From: Pseudomonas fluvialis
Lineage (GTDB): Bacteria; Pseudomonadota; Gammaproteobacteria; Pseudomonadales; Pseudomonadaceae
DNA length: 64,000 nt
Reading direction: 5' to 3'
Assembly (NCBI RefSeq): GCF_002234375.1
Contig: NZ_NMQV01000003.1
Location: 1-64,000 of the forward strand
Below are positions 46,179 through 53,499 of this stretch, one piece after another (positions within the stretch are counted from its first letter, which is position 1; the number at the start of each line of letters is the position of its first letter). The position numbers and the translations under genes are program-made. The notes under the pieces are model-generated. The model searched no databases. It was not told where the DNA came from and saw only the letters and a list, made by a program, of their open reading frames with translations.

Positions 46179-48254
46179 TCAGACAGGGCGCTGATAACGG
46201 GATAGCCGTTGTAGGAGTTCGTCGGCGGGCAGCGGGCGATCGAACAGGTAGCCCTGGCCGATATCGCACTGCTGGCGGCGCAGGAAGGCCAGCTGCTGGC
46301 GATCCTCGATGCCTTCGGCCACTACCTGCAAGCGTAGCTTGTGGGCCATGGCAATCACCGCGGCAATGATCTCCATATCGTCGTCACAGTGCGGTACATC
46401 ACGTACGAAGCTGCGGTCGATCTTGATCACGTCGATGGGAAACTTCTTCAGGTAGCCCAGCGACGAATAGCCGGTGCCGAAGTCGTCCATGGCCAACTGT
46501 ACGCCCAGTTGCTTGAGCTGGTGCAGCTGCTGGCGAGTGGCCTCGCTGGCTTCCAGTAGTAGCGACTCGGTCAGTTCCAGCTCCAGCTGGCTGCCGGGCA
46601 GGCCTTCTTCGGCGAGGATGTCGCTCAGTGAACGGCACAGCTCGGGATCGGCAAATTGTCGTGAAGACAGGTTGATGGCCATGTGCAGCCTGCCCAGACC
46701 GGCATCCGCTAGCTGGCGGGCCATGCGGCAGGCGGTGCGCATCACCCATTTGCCGATGGGGATGATCAGCCCGCTTTCCTCGGCCACGGCGATGAAGCTG
46801 TCCGGGCTGATCATGCCGCGTTGCGGATGCTGCCAGCGCAGCAGGGCTTCCAGGCCGAGCAGGCGACCGCTGTGCAGGCACAGCTTGGGCTGGTAGTGCA
46901 GGCGCAACTCATCGCGCTCCAGAGCCAGGCGCAGGTTGTTGTCGAGGAACAGCTTGTCCTGGGCTTCGGCATTCAGCGTTTCACTGAATACCTGCAGTTG
47001 CTGTTTGCCGTTGGCCTTGGCCTTGTGCAGGGCCAGACCGGCATGTTTGAGCAGGGTCGGCGTATTGCTGCCGTGCAGGGGGGCCTGGGCCAAGCCGATG
47101 GAGCCGCTGATGCTGATCAGCTGGTTGTCGACGAACAGCGGCTTGCCGAGGGTTTCCAGCAGTTGCCGGGCCTGCTGCTGGCCACTGTGCAGGCTGCAGT
47201 CTTCCAGCAGCAGGGCGAACTCGTTGCTGGCAAAGCGGGCCAGCGGGGTCTGGTTGGGCAGGCTGTTGCGCAGGCGCCGGGCCAGGCTGGCGAGCAGTTT
47301 GTCGCCGCTCTGGTGGCCCAGGCTGTCGTTGATGCGTTTGAAGTTGTCGATGTCCACCAGCAACAGGCAGCCATTGCCTGGCGCCTGGCGCTGGAAGTGC
47401 TGGTCGAGACGGTTGATGAAGAACGCGCGGTTGCCCAGCCCGGTCAGGGTGTCGGTGTAGGCAAGCTTTTCCACGCGCTGCTGCTGGAGCTTCTCGTCGG
47501 TGATGTCCTGGTAGATGCCTAGGTAATGGCTGAGCTGGCCCTGCGCGTCAAATACCTTGGAGATATTCAGGCGTCCCCAATAGGGTTCATGGTTCTTGCG
47601 CCGGCTCTTGAATTCACCCTGCCAGCTGTTGTGGCTGGCCAGCCCGCTATGGCTGTCGAACAGTCGCTCGGCGAGGTTTTCCATGGCGGCCAGCTCGGTG
47701 ATCGAACGGCCCAGCACCTCGTCGGTGCTGTACTGGGTGATCTGGCTGAAGCTGGCATTGACGTAGTCCAGGCGCCCCTCGGGGCTGACCAGCAGGATCG
47801 CGCAGGCGCTTTGCTGCAAGCCGGCGAGCAGGGCGGCGTGTTGCGGGTTGGGCAGGGTAAGGTCGTCCTGACAGATCAGGTAGCCCTGCAGGCGCTGCCG
47901 TCCGGGGCCGGGCAGCGGCTGGCCAAGCTCGCAGAGTTGCAGCGGACCCAGTGGGCTATGCAGGCGATACTGCACCCGATAGTGCCCGTGCTGCTGCAGT
48001 TGTTGCTGGATCTGCTGGTGCAGTTGCAGGCGCTGCGCCGGCTGCATGAGACTGGCGTAGGGGGCTTCCAGCAAGTCGCACAGCTGGCTGGCGGGCAGGC
48101 CCAGGCGGGCCTGGCAGGCCGGGTCGAGGTAGAGCAGCTTCCAGCTCGCCTCGTTGAGCCGTTCGAAACGCAGCAGGCCCAGGCGTGCGGGGTCTGGCAA
48201 CTGCGTCACAACATCGGCCAGCTTGCGACCGGCGGCTTCTGGATGACTTGTCAT
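46179..48254 (-). CDS. dipA: PAS-GGDEF-EAL c-di-GMP phosphodiesterase (DipA-like)
   Basis: The product is 691 residues. A PAS-type sensor region ([25 protein letters not shown]) is followed by a GGDEF domain in which the catalytic motif is ASNEF (342-346), so no cyclase activity is expected. The EAL domain starts near residue 455 with EALLRW at 469-474; [13 protein letters not shown] is intact, so hydrolysis of c-di-GMP is expected. The ASNEF motif and neighbours aceF, aceE and msrA match P. aeruginosa DipA, which promotes biofilm dispersal. The symbol is by that homology. Confidence 0.88.
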   Translation of the reverse strand: MTSHPEAAGRKLADVVTQLPDPARLGLLRFERLNEASWKLLYLDPACQARLGLPASQLCDLLEAPYASLMQPAQRLQLHQQIQQQLQQHGHYRVQYRLHSPLGPLQLCELGQPLPGPGRQRLQGYLICQDDLTLPNPQHAALLAGLQQSACAILLVSPEGRLDYVNASFSQITQYSTDEVLGRSITELAAMENLAERLFDSHSGLASHNSWQGEFKSRRKNHEPYWGRLNISKVFDAQGQLSHYLGIYQDITDEKLQQQRVEKLAYTDTLTGLGNRAFFINRLDQHFQRQAPGNGCLLLVDIDNFKRINDSLGHQSGDKLLASLARRLRNSLPNQTPLARFASNEFALLLEDCSLHSGQQQARQLLETLGKPLFVDNQLISISGSIGLAQAPLHGSNTPTLLKHAGLALHKAKANGKQQLQVFSETLNAEAQDKLFLDNNLRLALERDELRLHYQPKLCLHSGRLLGLEALLRWQHPQRGMISPDSFIAVAEESGLIIPIGKWVMRTACRMARQLADAGLGRLHMAINLSSRQFADPELCRSLSDILAEEGLPGSQLELELTESLLLEASEATRQQLHQLKQLGVQLAMDDFGTGYSSLGYLKKFPIDVIKIDRSFVRDVPHCDDDMEIIAAVIAMAHKLRLQVVAEGIEDRQQLAFLRRQQCDIGQGYLFDRPLPADELLQRLSRYQRPV

Positions 48255-48329
48255 CGATGGGCGGGCTTCCAGTATGCTGGGCAGGAACTACCAATGGCCT
48301 GCTCAGCTGAGCGACGACAAGGGTGCACC

Positions 48330-48851
48330 ATGCACAAGTCACTGACAAGACAGATAAAAACATTGCTCGCCGGGATCTGCCTGAGCGCCTTGGGCAGCAC
48401 CGCGCTGCAGGCTGGCGAAGGTTTGGAGTCCGCCGAGGCCGCCCAGTACCTGAGCGAGCTGAAGCGTCTTTACCTGAGTAGCGATGATCGCCAGGCCCTG
48501 CTGGCGCATGGCAACAGCCTGCTGCACAGCTATGCGCTATTGGCCGGCTACCAGCCCGGGCGTGCCGATGCCGTGGATCTGCGTTACCAGCTGAGCAGCC
48601 CGCAAGCCGGCGAGCTGCGTGTGCGCGAGGAGCGTCGGGCCCGCGATGGCAGTCTGCAGGTCAGCAACAAGGTCTTGCCGGTGTTTGGCGTCGACCCGTT
48701 CATTCGCTACGAATGCCCGCAACAGGGCCAGCAGTGTGTGATCCTCGACCCGCGCGACGGCAGCCCGCTGCTCAGCATCGTGCGTGACCACCAGGGTGCG
48801 GCGGAGCTGGCCAAGGCGCTGAGCTACCTGCTGCGCAACCTGCAGAAGTAG
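48330..48851 (+). CDS. Hypothetical secreted protein
   Basis: The product is 173 residues from ATG 48330 (AAGGG 7 bases upstream). A signal peptide of about 27 residues ends in ALQA. The mature part has Ala/Leu-rich helix, then a beta-rich part RVREERRARDGSLQVSNKVLPVF and a Cys pair (YECPQQGQQCVIL) likely disulfide-bonded in the periplasm. I do not recognise a family. It is divergent from dipA and convergent with aceF (17 bases). Confidence 0.72.
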   Translation: MHKSLTRQIKTLLAGICLSALGSTALQAGEGLESAEAAQYLSELKRLYLSSDDRQALLAHGNSLLHSYALLAGYQPGRADAVDLRYQLSSPQAGELRVREERRARDGSLQVSNKVLPVFGVDPFIRYECPQQGQQCVILDPRDGSPLLSIVRDHQGAAELAKALSYLLRNLQK

Positions 48852-48868
48852 CCGCAGCGCCGGCACCC

Positions 48869-50512
48869 TCAGAGCAGCAGGGTGCGGATGTCGCCGAGCA
48901 GGTCAGCAAGGCGCCGGGTGAAGCGCGCGGCGGCAGCGCCGTTGATCACCCGGTGGTCATAGGACAGTGACAGCGGCAGCATCAGGCGTGGCTGGAAGGC
49001 CGCACCGTCCCACACCGGCTGCATGCTGGCCTTGCTCACCCCGAGGATGGCCACTTCGGGCGCATTGACGATTGGCGTGAAGCCGCTGCCACCGATATGA
49101 CCGAGGCTGGAGATGGTGAAGCAGGCACCCTGCATGGCATCCGCCGAGAGCTTCTTGCTGCGCGCTTTCTCGGCTAGCTCGGCGGCCTCGCCGGCCAGCT
49201 GCAGCAGGCTCTTCTGGTCAACATCGCGGATCACCGGCACCAGCAGGCCGTCCGGGGTATCCACGGCAAAGCCGATGTGCACGTAGCCCTTGCGGATCAG
49301 TGCCTTGCCCGAGGGCGCCAGCGAGCTGTTGAAGTCCGGCAGCTCGCGCAGCAAATGCGCGCAGGCCTTGAGCAGAATGGGCAGGATGGTCAGCTTGACG
49401 CCGGCTTTCTCGGCAGTGGCCTTCTGTGCCACGCGGAAGGCCTCCACCTCGCTGATGTCGGCGCTGTCGAACTGGGTGACATGCGGCACATTGAGCCAGC
49501 TGCGGTGCAGGTTGGCGGCGCCGACCTGCATCAGGCGGGACATCGCTACCTCTTCGACCGGGCCGAACTTGCTGAAGTCGATTGGCGGGATCGGCGGAAT
49601 GCCGGTCGCACCACTCGCTGCAGCGGCTGGCGCTTCCTTGGCCTTGTGCAGCATGGCCTTGACGTAGTTTTGCAGGTCCTCCTTGAGGATGCGCCCCCTG
49701 GGACCGCTGCCGCTGACCGCGGCCAGTTCGACACCCAGTTCGCGGGCCAGCAGGCGTACTGCCGGGCCGGCGTGCACCTTGCTGCCGGCGCGTGGCGGCG
49801 GGGTGGCGGGCGAGCTGGCGGCGGCGGCCGACAGGGCGGCAATCGCGCCGACTTCGGCGGCTACCGTCGGCTCGGCGTTGGCCGGCAGGCTGTGAATGGG
49901 CGCGGCACTGCCGGCAGTTTCGGCCTGGGCAGCGGGCGCTCGGCGGCGCAGGCGCAGGATCAGATCGCCGCTGGCCACCTCGCTGTCCAGACGGGTGAGG
50001 ATTTCCTCGACCACGCCGGCGGCCGGCGAGGGAATTTCCATGCTGGCCTTGTCCGATTCCAGGGTCAGCAGCGATTGCTCGGCGTCGATCTGTTCGCCGA
50101 CCTTGACCAGCAGTTCGATGACCCGTGCCTTGCCGGCGGCGCCGATGTCCGGCACATGGATGTCCTGCAGTATCTCGTTACCCTCGCTCGGCGCGACTGG
50201 CTGGGCGGCTGGCGTCAGGTCGTCATGGGCCGCGGGTGCTGCGGTCTGCGTGGTGCTGGCTGCCGTGGCAGGTTGGGTGTCGGCGGCCTGCAGCTCGAGC
50301 AGCGGGTCGCCCTCCTTGAGGCGGTCGCCGAGCTTGACCAGCAGGCGACTGACCACCCCGGCGCGCGGGGCGGGAATCTCCATGCTGGCCTTGTCCGATT
50401 CCAGGGTCAGTAGCGACTGGTCGGCTTCGATCGCATCGCCAACCTTGACCAGCAGTTCGATCACTTCGCCTTCGCCGTTGCCGATGTCCGGTACGCGAAT
50501 CAACTCACTCAT
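48869..50512 (-). CDS. aceF: Pyruvate dehydrogenase E2, dihydrolipoamide acetyltransferase
   Basis: The product is 547 residues from ATG 50512 (AAGGAG upstream). It is the acetyltransferase core of PDH. Two lipoyl domains are seen, each with DKASMEIP (Lys41 is the first lipoyl lysine), joined by Ala/Pro-rich linkers. A peripheral subunit-binding domain follows (VRLLARELGVELAAVSGSGPRGRILKEDL). The catalytic C-terminal domain ends with DHRVINGAAAARF, the Asn variant also known from Azotobacter. It is 107 bases after aceE, a spacer with three stem-loops. Confidence 0.96.
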   Translation of the reverse strand: MSELIRVPDIGNGEGEVIELLVKVGDAIEADQSLLTLESDKASMEIPAPRAGVVSRLLVKLGDRLKEGDPLLELQAADTQPATAASTTQTAAPAAHDDLTPAAQPVAPSEGNEILQDIHVPDIGAAGKARVIELLVKVGEQIDAEQSLLTLESDKASMEIPSPAAGVVEEILTRLDSEVASGDLILRLRRRAPAAQAETAGSAAPIHSLPANAEPTVAAEVGAIAALSAAAASSPATPPPRAGSKVHAGPAVRLLARELGVELAAVSGSGPRGRILKEDLQNYVKAMLHKAKEAPAAAASGATGIPPIPPIDFSKFGPVEEVAMSRLMQVGAANLHRSWLNVPHVTQFDSADISEVEAFRVAQKATAEKAGVKLTILPILLKACAHLLRELPDFNSSLAPSGKALIRKGYVHIGFAVDTPDGLLVPVIRDVDQKSLLQLAGEAAELAEKARSKKLSADAMQGACFTISSLGHIGGSGFTPIVNAPEVAILGVSKASMQPVWDGAAFQPRLMLPLSLSYDHRVINGAAAARFTRRLADLLGDIRTLLL

Positions 50513-50526
50513 CTTGTACTCCTTCA

Positions 50527-50598
50527 GCACCCGCCTGGGCGGGTGCGTTGCAGAGAGGGCTCTGCGCTGTTCGGTGGAGCGGCCGGTATTGTGCCGGC
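50527..50598 (-). other. Three consecutive stem-loops between aceE and aceF
   Basis: Stem 1: GCACCCGCC (50527-50535) with GGCGGGTGC (50538-50546), loop of two bases. Stem 2: GCAGAG (50550-50555) with CTCTGC (50560-50565). Stem 3: GCCGG (50582-50586) with CCGGC (50594-50598). They fill most of the aceE-aceF spacer. Stem 1 stands just before the aceF AAGGAG site. No T-run is present; likely they protect or tune the aceF message. Confidence 0.6.
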
Positions 50599-50619
50599 TG
50601 CAGTCAATGCGCTGCTGGC

Positions 50620-53265
50620 TCAGCAGTCCAGCGGATTGGGCTTGTCCGGGTCGAGGCCGAAGCGGGCAATGGCTTCGGCCACCACCTTGGCGTCGATCTC
50701 GCCGCGGTCAGCCAGTGCTTCCAGCGCCGCCAGGGCCACCCAGTAGCGGTCCACCTCGAAGAAATGCCGCAGCTTGCGACGGCTGTCGCTGCGCCCGAAA
50801 CCATCGGTGCCGAGCACCTTGTATTCCTTGCTCGGCACCCACTGGCGCACTTGCTCGGCGAACAGCTTCATGTAGTCGGTGCTGGCCACCACCGGCCCCT
50901 TGCGGCCGTTCAGACATTGCTCCAGGTAACTCAGCTGCGGGCTTTGCAGCGGGTGCAGGCGGTTGTGGCGCTCCACGGCCAGGCCGTCGCGGCGCAGTTC
51001 GTTGAAGCTGGTAACGCTCCATACGTCGGCGGCCACGTTGAATTGCTCGCGAAGAATCTGCGCGGCCTCGCGTACTTCGCGGAGGATCGCACCGCAACCG
51101 AGCAGCTGTACGTGGTGGGCGGCGGCGCGCGTGTCCTCTTCGAGCAGGTACATGCCGCGGATGATGCCGTCCTCGACGCCCTCTGGCATGGCCGGCTGGG
51201 CATAGGCTTCGTTCATCACGGTGACGTAGTAGAAGATGCTGTCCTGCTCCTCGAGCATGCGCCGCGCGCCCTCGCGGATGATCACCGCCAGCTCGTAGCC
51301 GTAGGTCGGGTCATAGCTGTGGCAGTTAGGGATGGTGCTGGCGAGGATGTGGCTATGCCCGTCCTCGTGCTGCAAGCCCTCGCCGTTGAGCGTGGTGCGC
51401 CCGCTGGTGCCGCCGATCAGGAAACCCCGTGCGCGGCTGTCGCCGGCCGCCCAGGCGAGGTCGCCGATGCGCTGGAAGCCGAACATCGAATAGAACACAT
51501 AGAACGGCAACATCGGCTGGTTGTGCGTGGAGTAGGCGGTGCCGGCGGCAATCCAGCTGGACATGGCGCCCGCTTCGTTGATGCCTTCTTCGAGGATCTG
51601 CCCTTTCTTGTCTTCGCGGTAGAACATCACCTGGTCCTTGTCGACCGGCTCGTACAGCTGGCCGACCGAGGAGTAGATGCCCAGTTGGCGGAACAGCCCT
51701 TCCATGCCGAAGGTACGCGCTTCGTCCGGGACGATGGGCACAATGCGCGGACCGAGCTGCTTGTCCTTGAGCAACTGCGAGAGGATGCGCACGAAGGCCA
51801 TGGTGGTGGAGATTTCCCGCTCGCCGGTGCCGTCGAGGATGGCCTTGAGGGTGTCCAGTGGCGGTATCGGTACACGGAAGCTTTGCTGGCGGCGCTGCGG
51901 CACCACGCCGCCCAGCCGGGCGCGCCGTTCCTGCAGATAGCGCGCCTCGGCGCTGCCTTCGGCCGGGCGGTAGAACGGCAGCTTCTCCAGGTCGGCATCG
52001 CTGACCGGGATGTCGAAGCGGTCGCGGAATTTCTTCAGGCTGGCGATATCCACCTTCTTGACGTTATGCGCGGTGTTCTGCGCTTCGCCGGCGCCGATGC
52101 CGTAGCCCTTGATGGTCTTGGCCAGCACCACGGTCGGTTGACCCTTGTGGTTAACCGCCGCGTGGTAGGCGGCGTAGACCTTGTACGGATCGTGGCCGCC
52201 GCGGTTGAGGTTCCAGACTTCCTGGTCGGAGAGGTCCTTGACCATCTCCTTGAGTTCGGGGCTGTTGAAGAAGTGCTCGCGGACGAAGGCGCCGTCCTTG
52301 GCCTTGTAGTTCTGGTAGTCGCCATCGACCACCTCATCCATGCGGCGCTGCAGGATGCCGTCGTGGTCCTTGGCAAACAGCGGGTCCCAGAACCGTCCCC
52401 AGATGACTTTCTTGACGTTCCATTCGGCACCGCGGAACACCCCTTCCAGCTCCTGGATGATCTTGCCGTTGCCGCGTACCGGGCCGTCCAGACGCTGCAG
52501 GTTGCAGTTGATGACGAAGATCAGGTTGTCCAGTTTCTCGCGCCCGGCTAGGGCAATCGCGCCCAGCGATTCCGGTTCGTCGCACTCGCCGTCGCCCATG
52601 AAACACCAGACCTTCTGTTTGCCGGCCGGGATGAAGCCACGATGCTCCAGATACTTCATGAAACGCGCCTGGTAGATGGCCTGCAGGGGGCCGAGCCCCA
52701 TGGATACCGTGGGGAACTGCCAGAAATCGGGCATCAGCCAGGGATGCGGGTAGGAGGGGAGGCCCTGGCCGTCGGTTTCGCGGCGGAAGTTGTTGAGCTG
52801 CTCCTCGCTGATTCGCCCTTCCATGAAGGCGCGCGCGTAGACCCCGGGCGAGGCATGGCCCTGGAAGAAGATCAGGTCGCCGCCGTGTTCTTCGCAGGGC
52901 GCCTGGAAGAAGTAGTTGAAGCCCACGTCATACAGCGTAGCGCTGGAGGCGAAGGTGCCGATGTGCCCGCCCAGGTCAGGGTCCTGCTGGTTGGTGCGCA
53001 TCACCATGGCCAGGGCATTCCAGCGCACCAGCGAGCGAATCCGCCGTTCCATGAACAGGTCGCCTGGCATGCGTGCCTCCTGCGCCACCGGGATGCTGTT
53101 GCGGTAGGGCGTGGTGATCGCATAGGGCAGCTGGGTGCCGCTGCGCGTGGCCAGTTCGCCCATGCGGGTCAGCAGGTAGTGCGCGCGGCTTTCGCCTTCC
53201 TTGTCGACGACCGACTCAAGGGCGTCCAGCCATTCCTGGGTTTCGACGGGATCGAGGTCTTGCAT
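50620..53265 (-). CDS. aceE: Pyruvate dehydrogenase E1 component
   Basis: The product is 881 residues of the homodimeric E1 type. It decarboxylates pyruvate with thiamine diphosphate and acetylates the E2 lipoyl group. The thiamine diphosphate motif is GDGECDEPESLGAIALAGREK with downstream NCNLQ. HHVQLLG-type and YGYELAVIIREG are present in the second half. The start ATG 53265 has a GGAG nearby (CTGGAG on the minus strand). It is the first gene of aceE-aceF. Two dyads with HexR-like look lie upstream. Confidence 0.96.
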   Translation of the reverse strand: MQDLDPVETQEWLDALESVVDKEGESRAHYLLTRMGELATRSGTQLPYAITTPYRNSIPVAQEARMPGDLFMERRIRSLVRWNALAMVMRTNQQDPDLGGHIGTFASSATLYDVGFNYFFQAPCEEHGGDLIFFQGHASPGVYARAFMEGRISEEQLNNFRRETDGQGLPSYPHPWLMPDFWQFPTVSMGLGPLQAIYQARFMKYLEHRGFIPAGKQKVWCFMGDGECDEPESLGAIALAGREKLDNLIFVINCNLQRLDGPVRGNGKIIQELEGVFRGAEWNVKKVIWGRFWDPLFAKDHDGILQRRMDEVVDGDYQNYKAKDGAFVREHFFNSPELKEMVKDLSDQEVWNLNRGGHDPYKVYAAYHAAVNHKGQPTVVLAKTIKGYGIGAGEAQNTAHNVKKVDIASLKKFRDRFDIPVSDADLEKLPFYRPAEGSAEARYLQERRARLGGVVPQRRQQSFRVPIPPLDTLKAILDGTGEREISTTMAFVRILSQLLKDKQLGPRIVPIVPDEARTFGMEGLFRQLGIYSSVGQLYEPVDKDQVMFYREDKKGQILEEGINEAGAMSSWIAAGTAYSTHNQPMLPFYVFYSMFGFQRIGDLAWAAGDSRARGFLIGGTSGRTTLNGEGLQHEDGHSHILASTIPNCHSYDPTYGYELAVIIREGARRMLEEQDSIFYYVTVMNEAYAQPAMPEGVEDGIIRGMYLLEEDTRAAAHHVQLLGCGAILREVREAAQILREQFNVAADVWSVTSFNELRRDGLAVERHNRLHPLQSPQLSYLEQCLNGRKGPVVASTDYMKLFAEQVRQWVPSKEYKVLGTDGFGRSDSRRKLRHFFEVDRYWVALAALEALADRGEIDAKVVAEAIARFGLDPDKPNPLDC

Positions 53266-53372
53266 GGCTTGCTCCAGGGCTTAAAGGCACACAGAATCGG
53301 GCCTTAGTGACGTCGCCTGGCCTTGTGGGCGGGCAACTGGAATTCATCGGGATAGCGGTGCTACCAGAGGCT

Positions 53373-53387
53373 TGTAGTTTTACTACA
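53373..53387. promoter_or_regulatory. HexR-like operator, site 1
   Basis: TGTAGT and ACTACA form a perfect dyad with TTT between (53373-53387). It is 53 bases (centre to centre) from site 2 in the 234-base aceE-glnE intergenic region. The form is close to the reported HexR consensus of gamma-proteobacteria. HexR identity is inference. Confidence 0.65.
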
Positions 53388-53425
53388 TTGCGACGCCTTG
53401 ATCAGCCCCCCGCGGCACATCTTTT

Positions 53426-53440
53426 AGTAGTAAAACTACA
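53426..53440. promoter_or_regulatory. HexR-like operator, site 2
   Basis: AGTAGT and ACTACA with AAA between (53426-53440); five of six positions per arm are symmetric. It has the same half-site ACTACA as site 1. It lies 60 bases before the glnE ATG and about 160 before the aceE ATG. Confidence 0.6.
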
Positions 53441-53499
53441 ATTTTCTGTCTGCCCGCTTGACAGGCCCGACAGAACCGCCTGAGCCAAAAGGATAGACC

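Noticed and set aside
46179-48254. Diguanylate cyclase function for the GGDEF-EAL protein
   Set aside because: The active-site motif is ASNEF, not GGDEF or GGEEF, so synthesis is not expected.
50548-52551. 667-residue plus-strand ORF opposite aceE
   Set aside because: Antisense of a certain gene; product is His/Val/Leu-rich with no signature.
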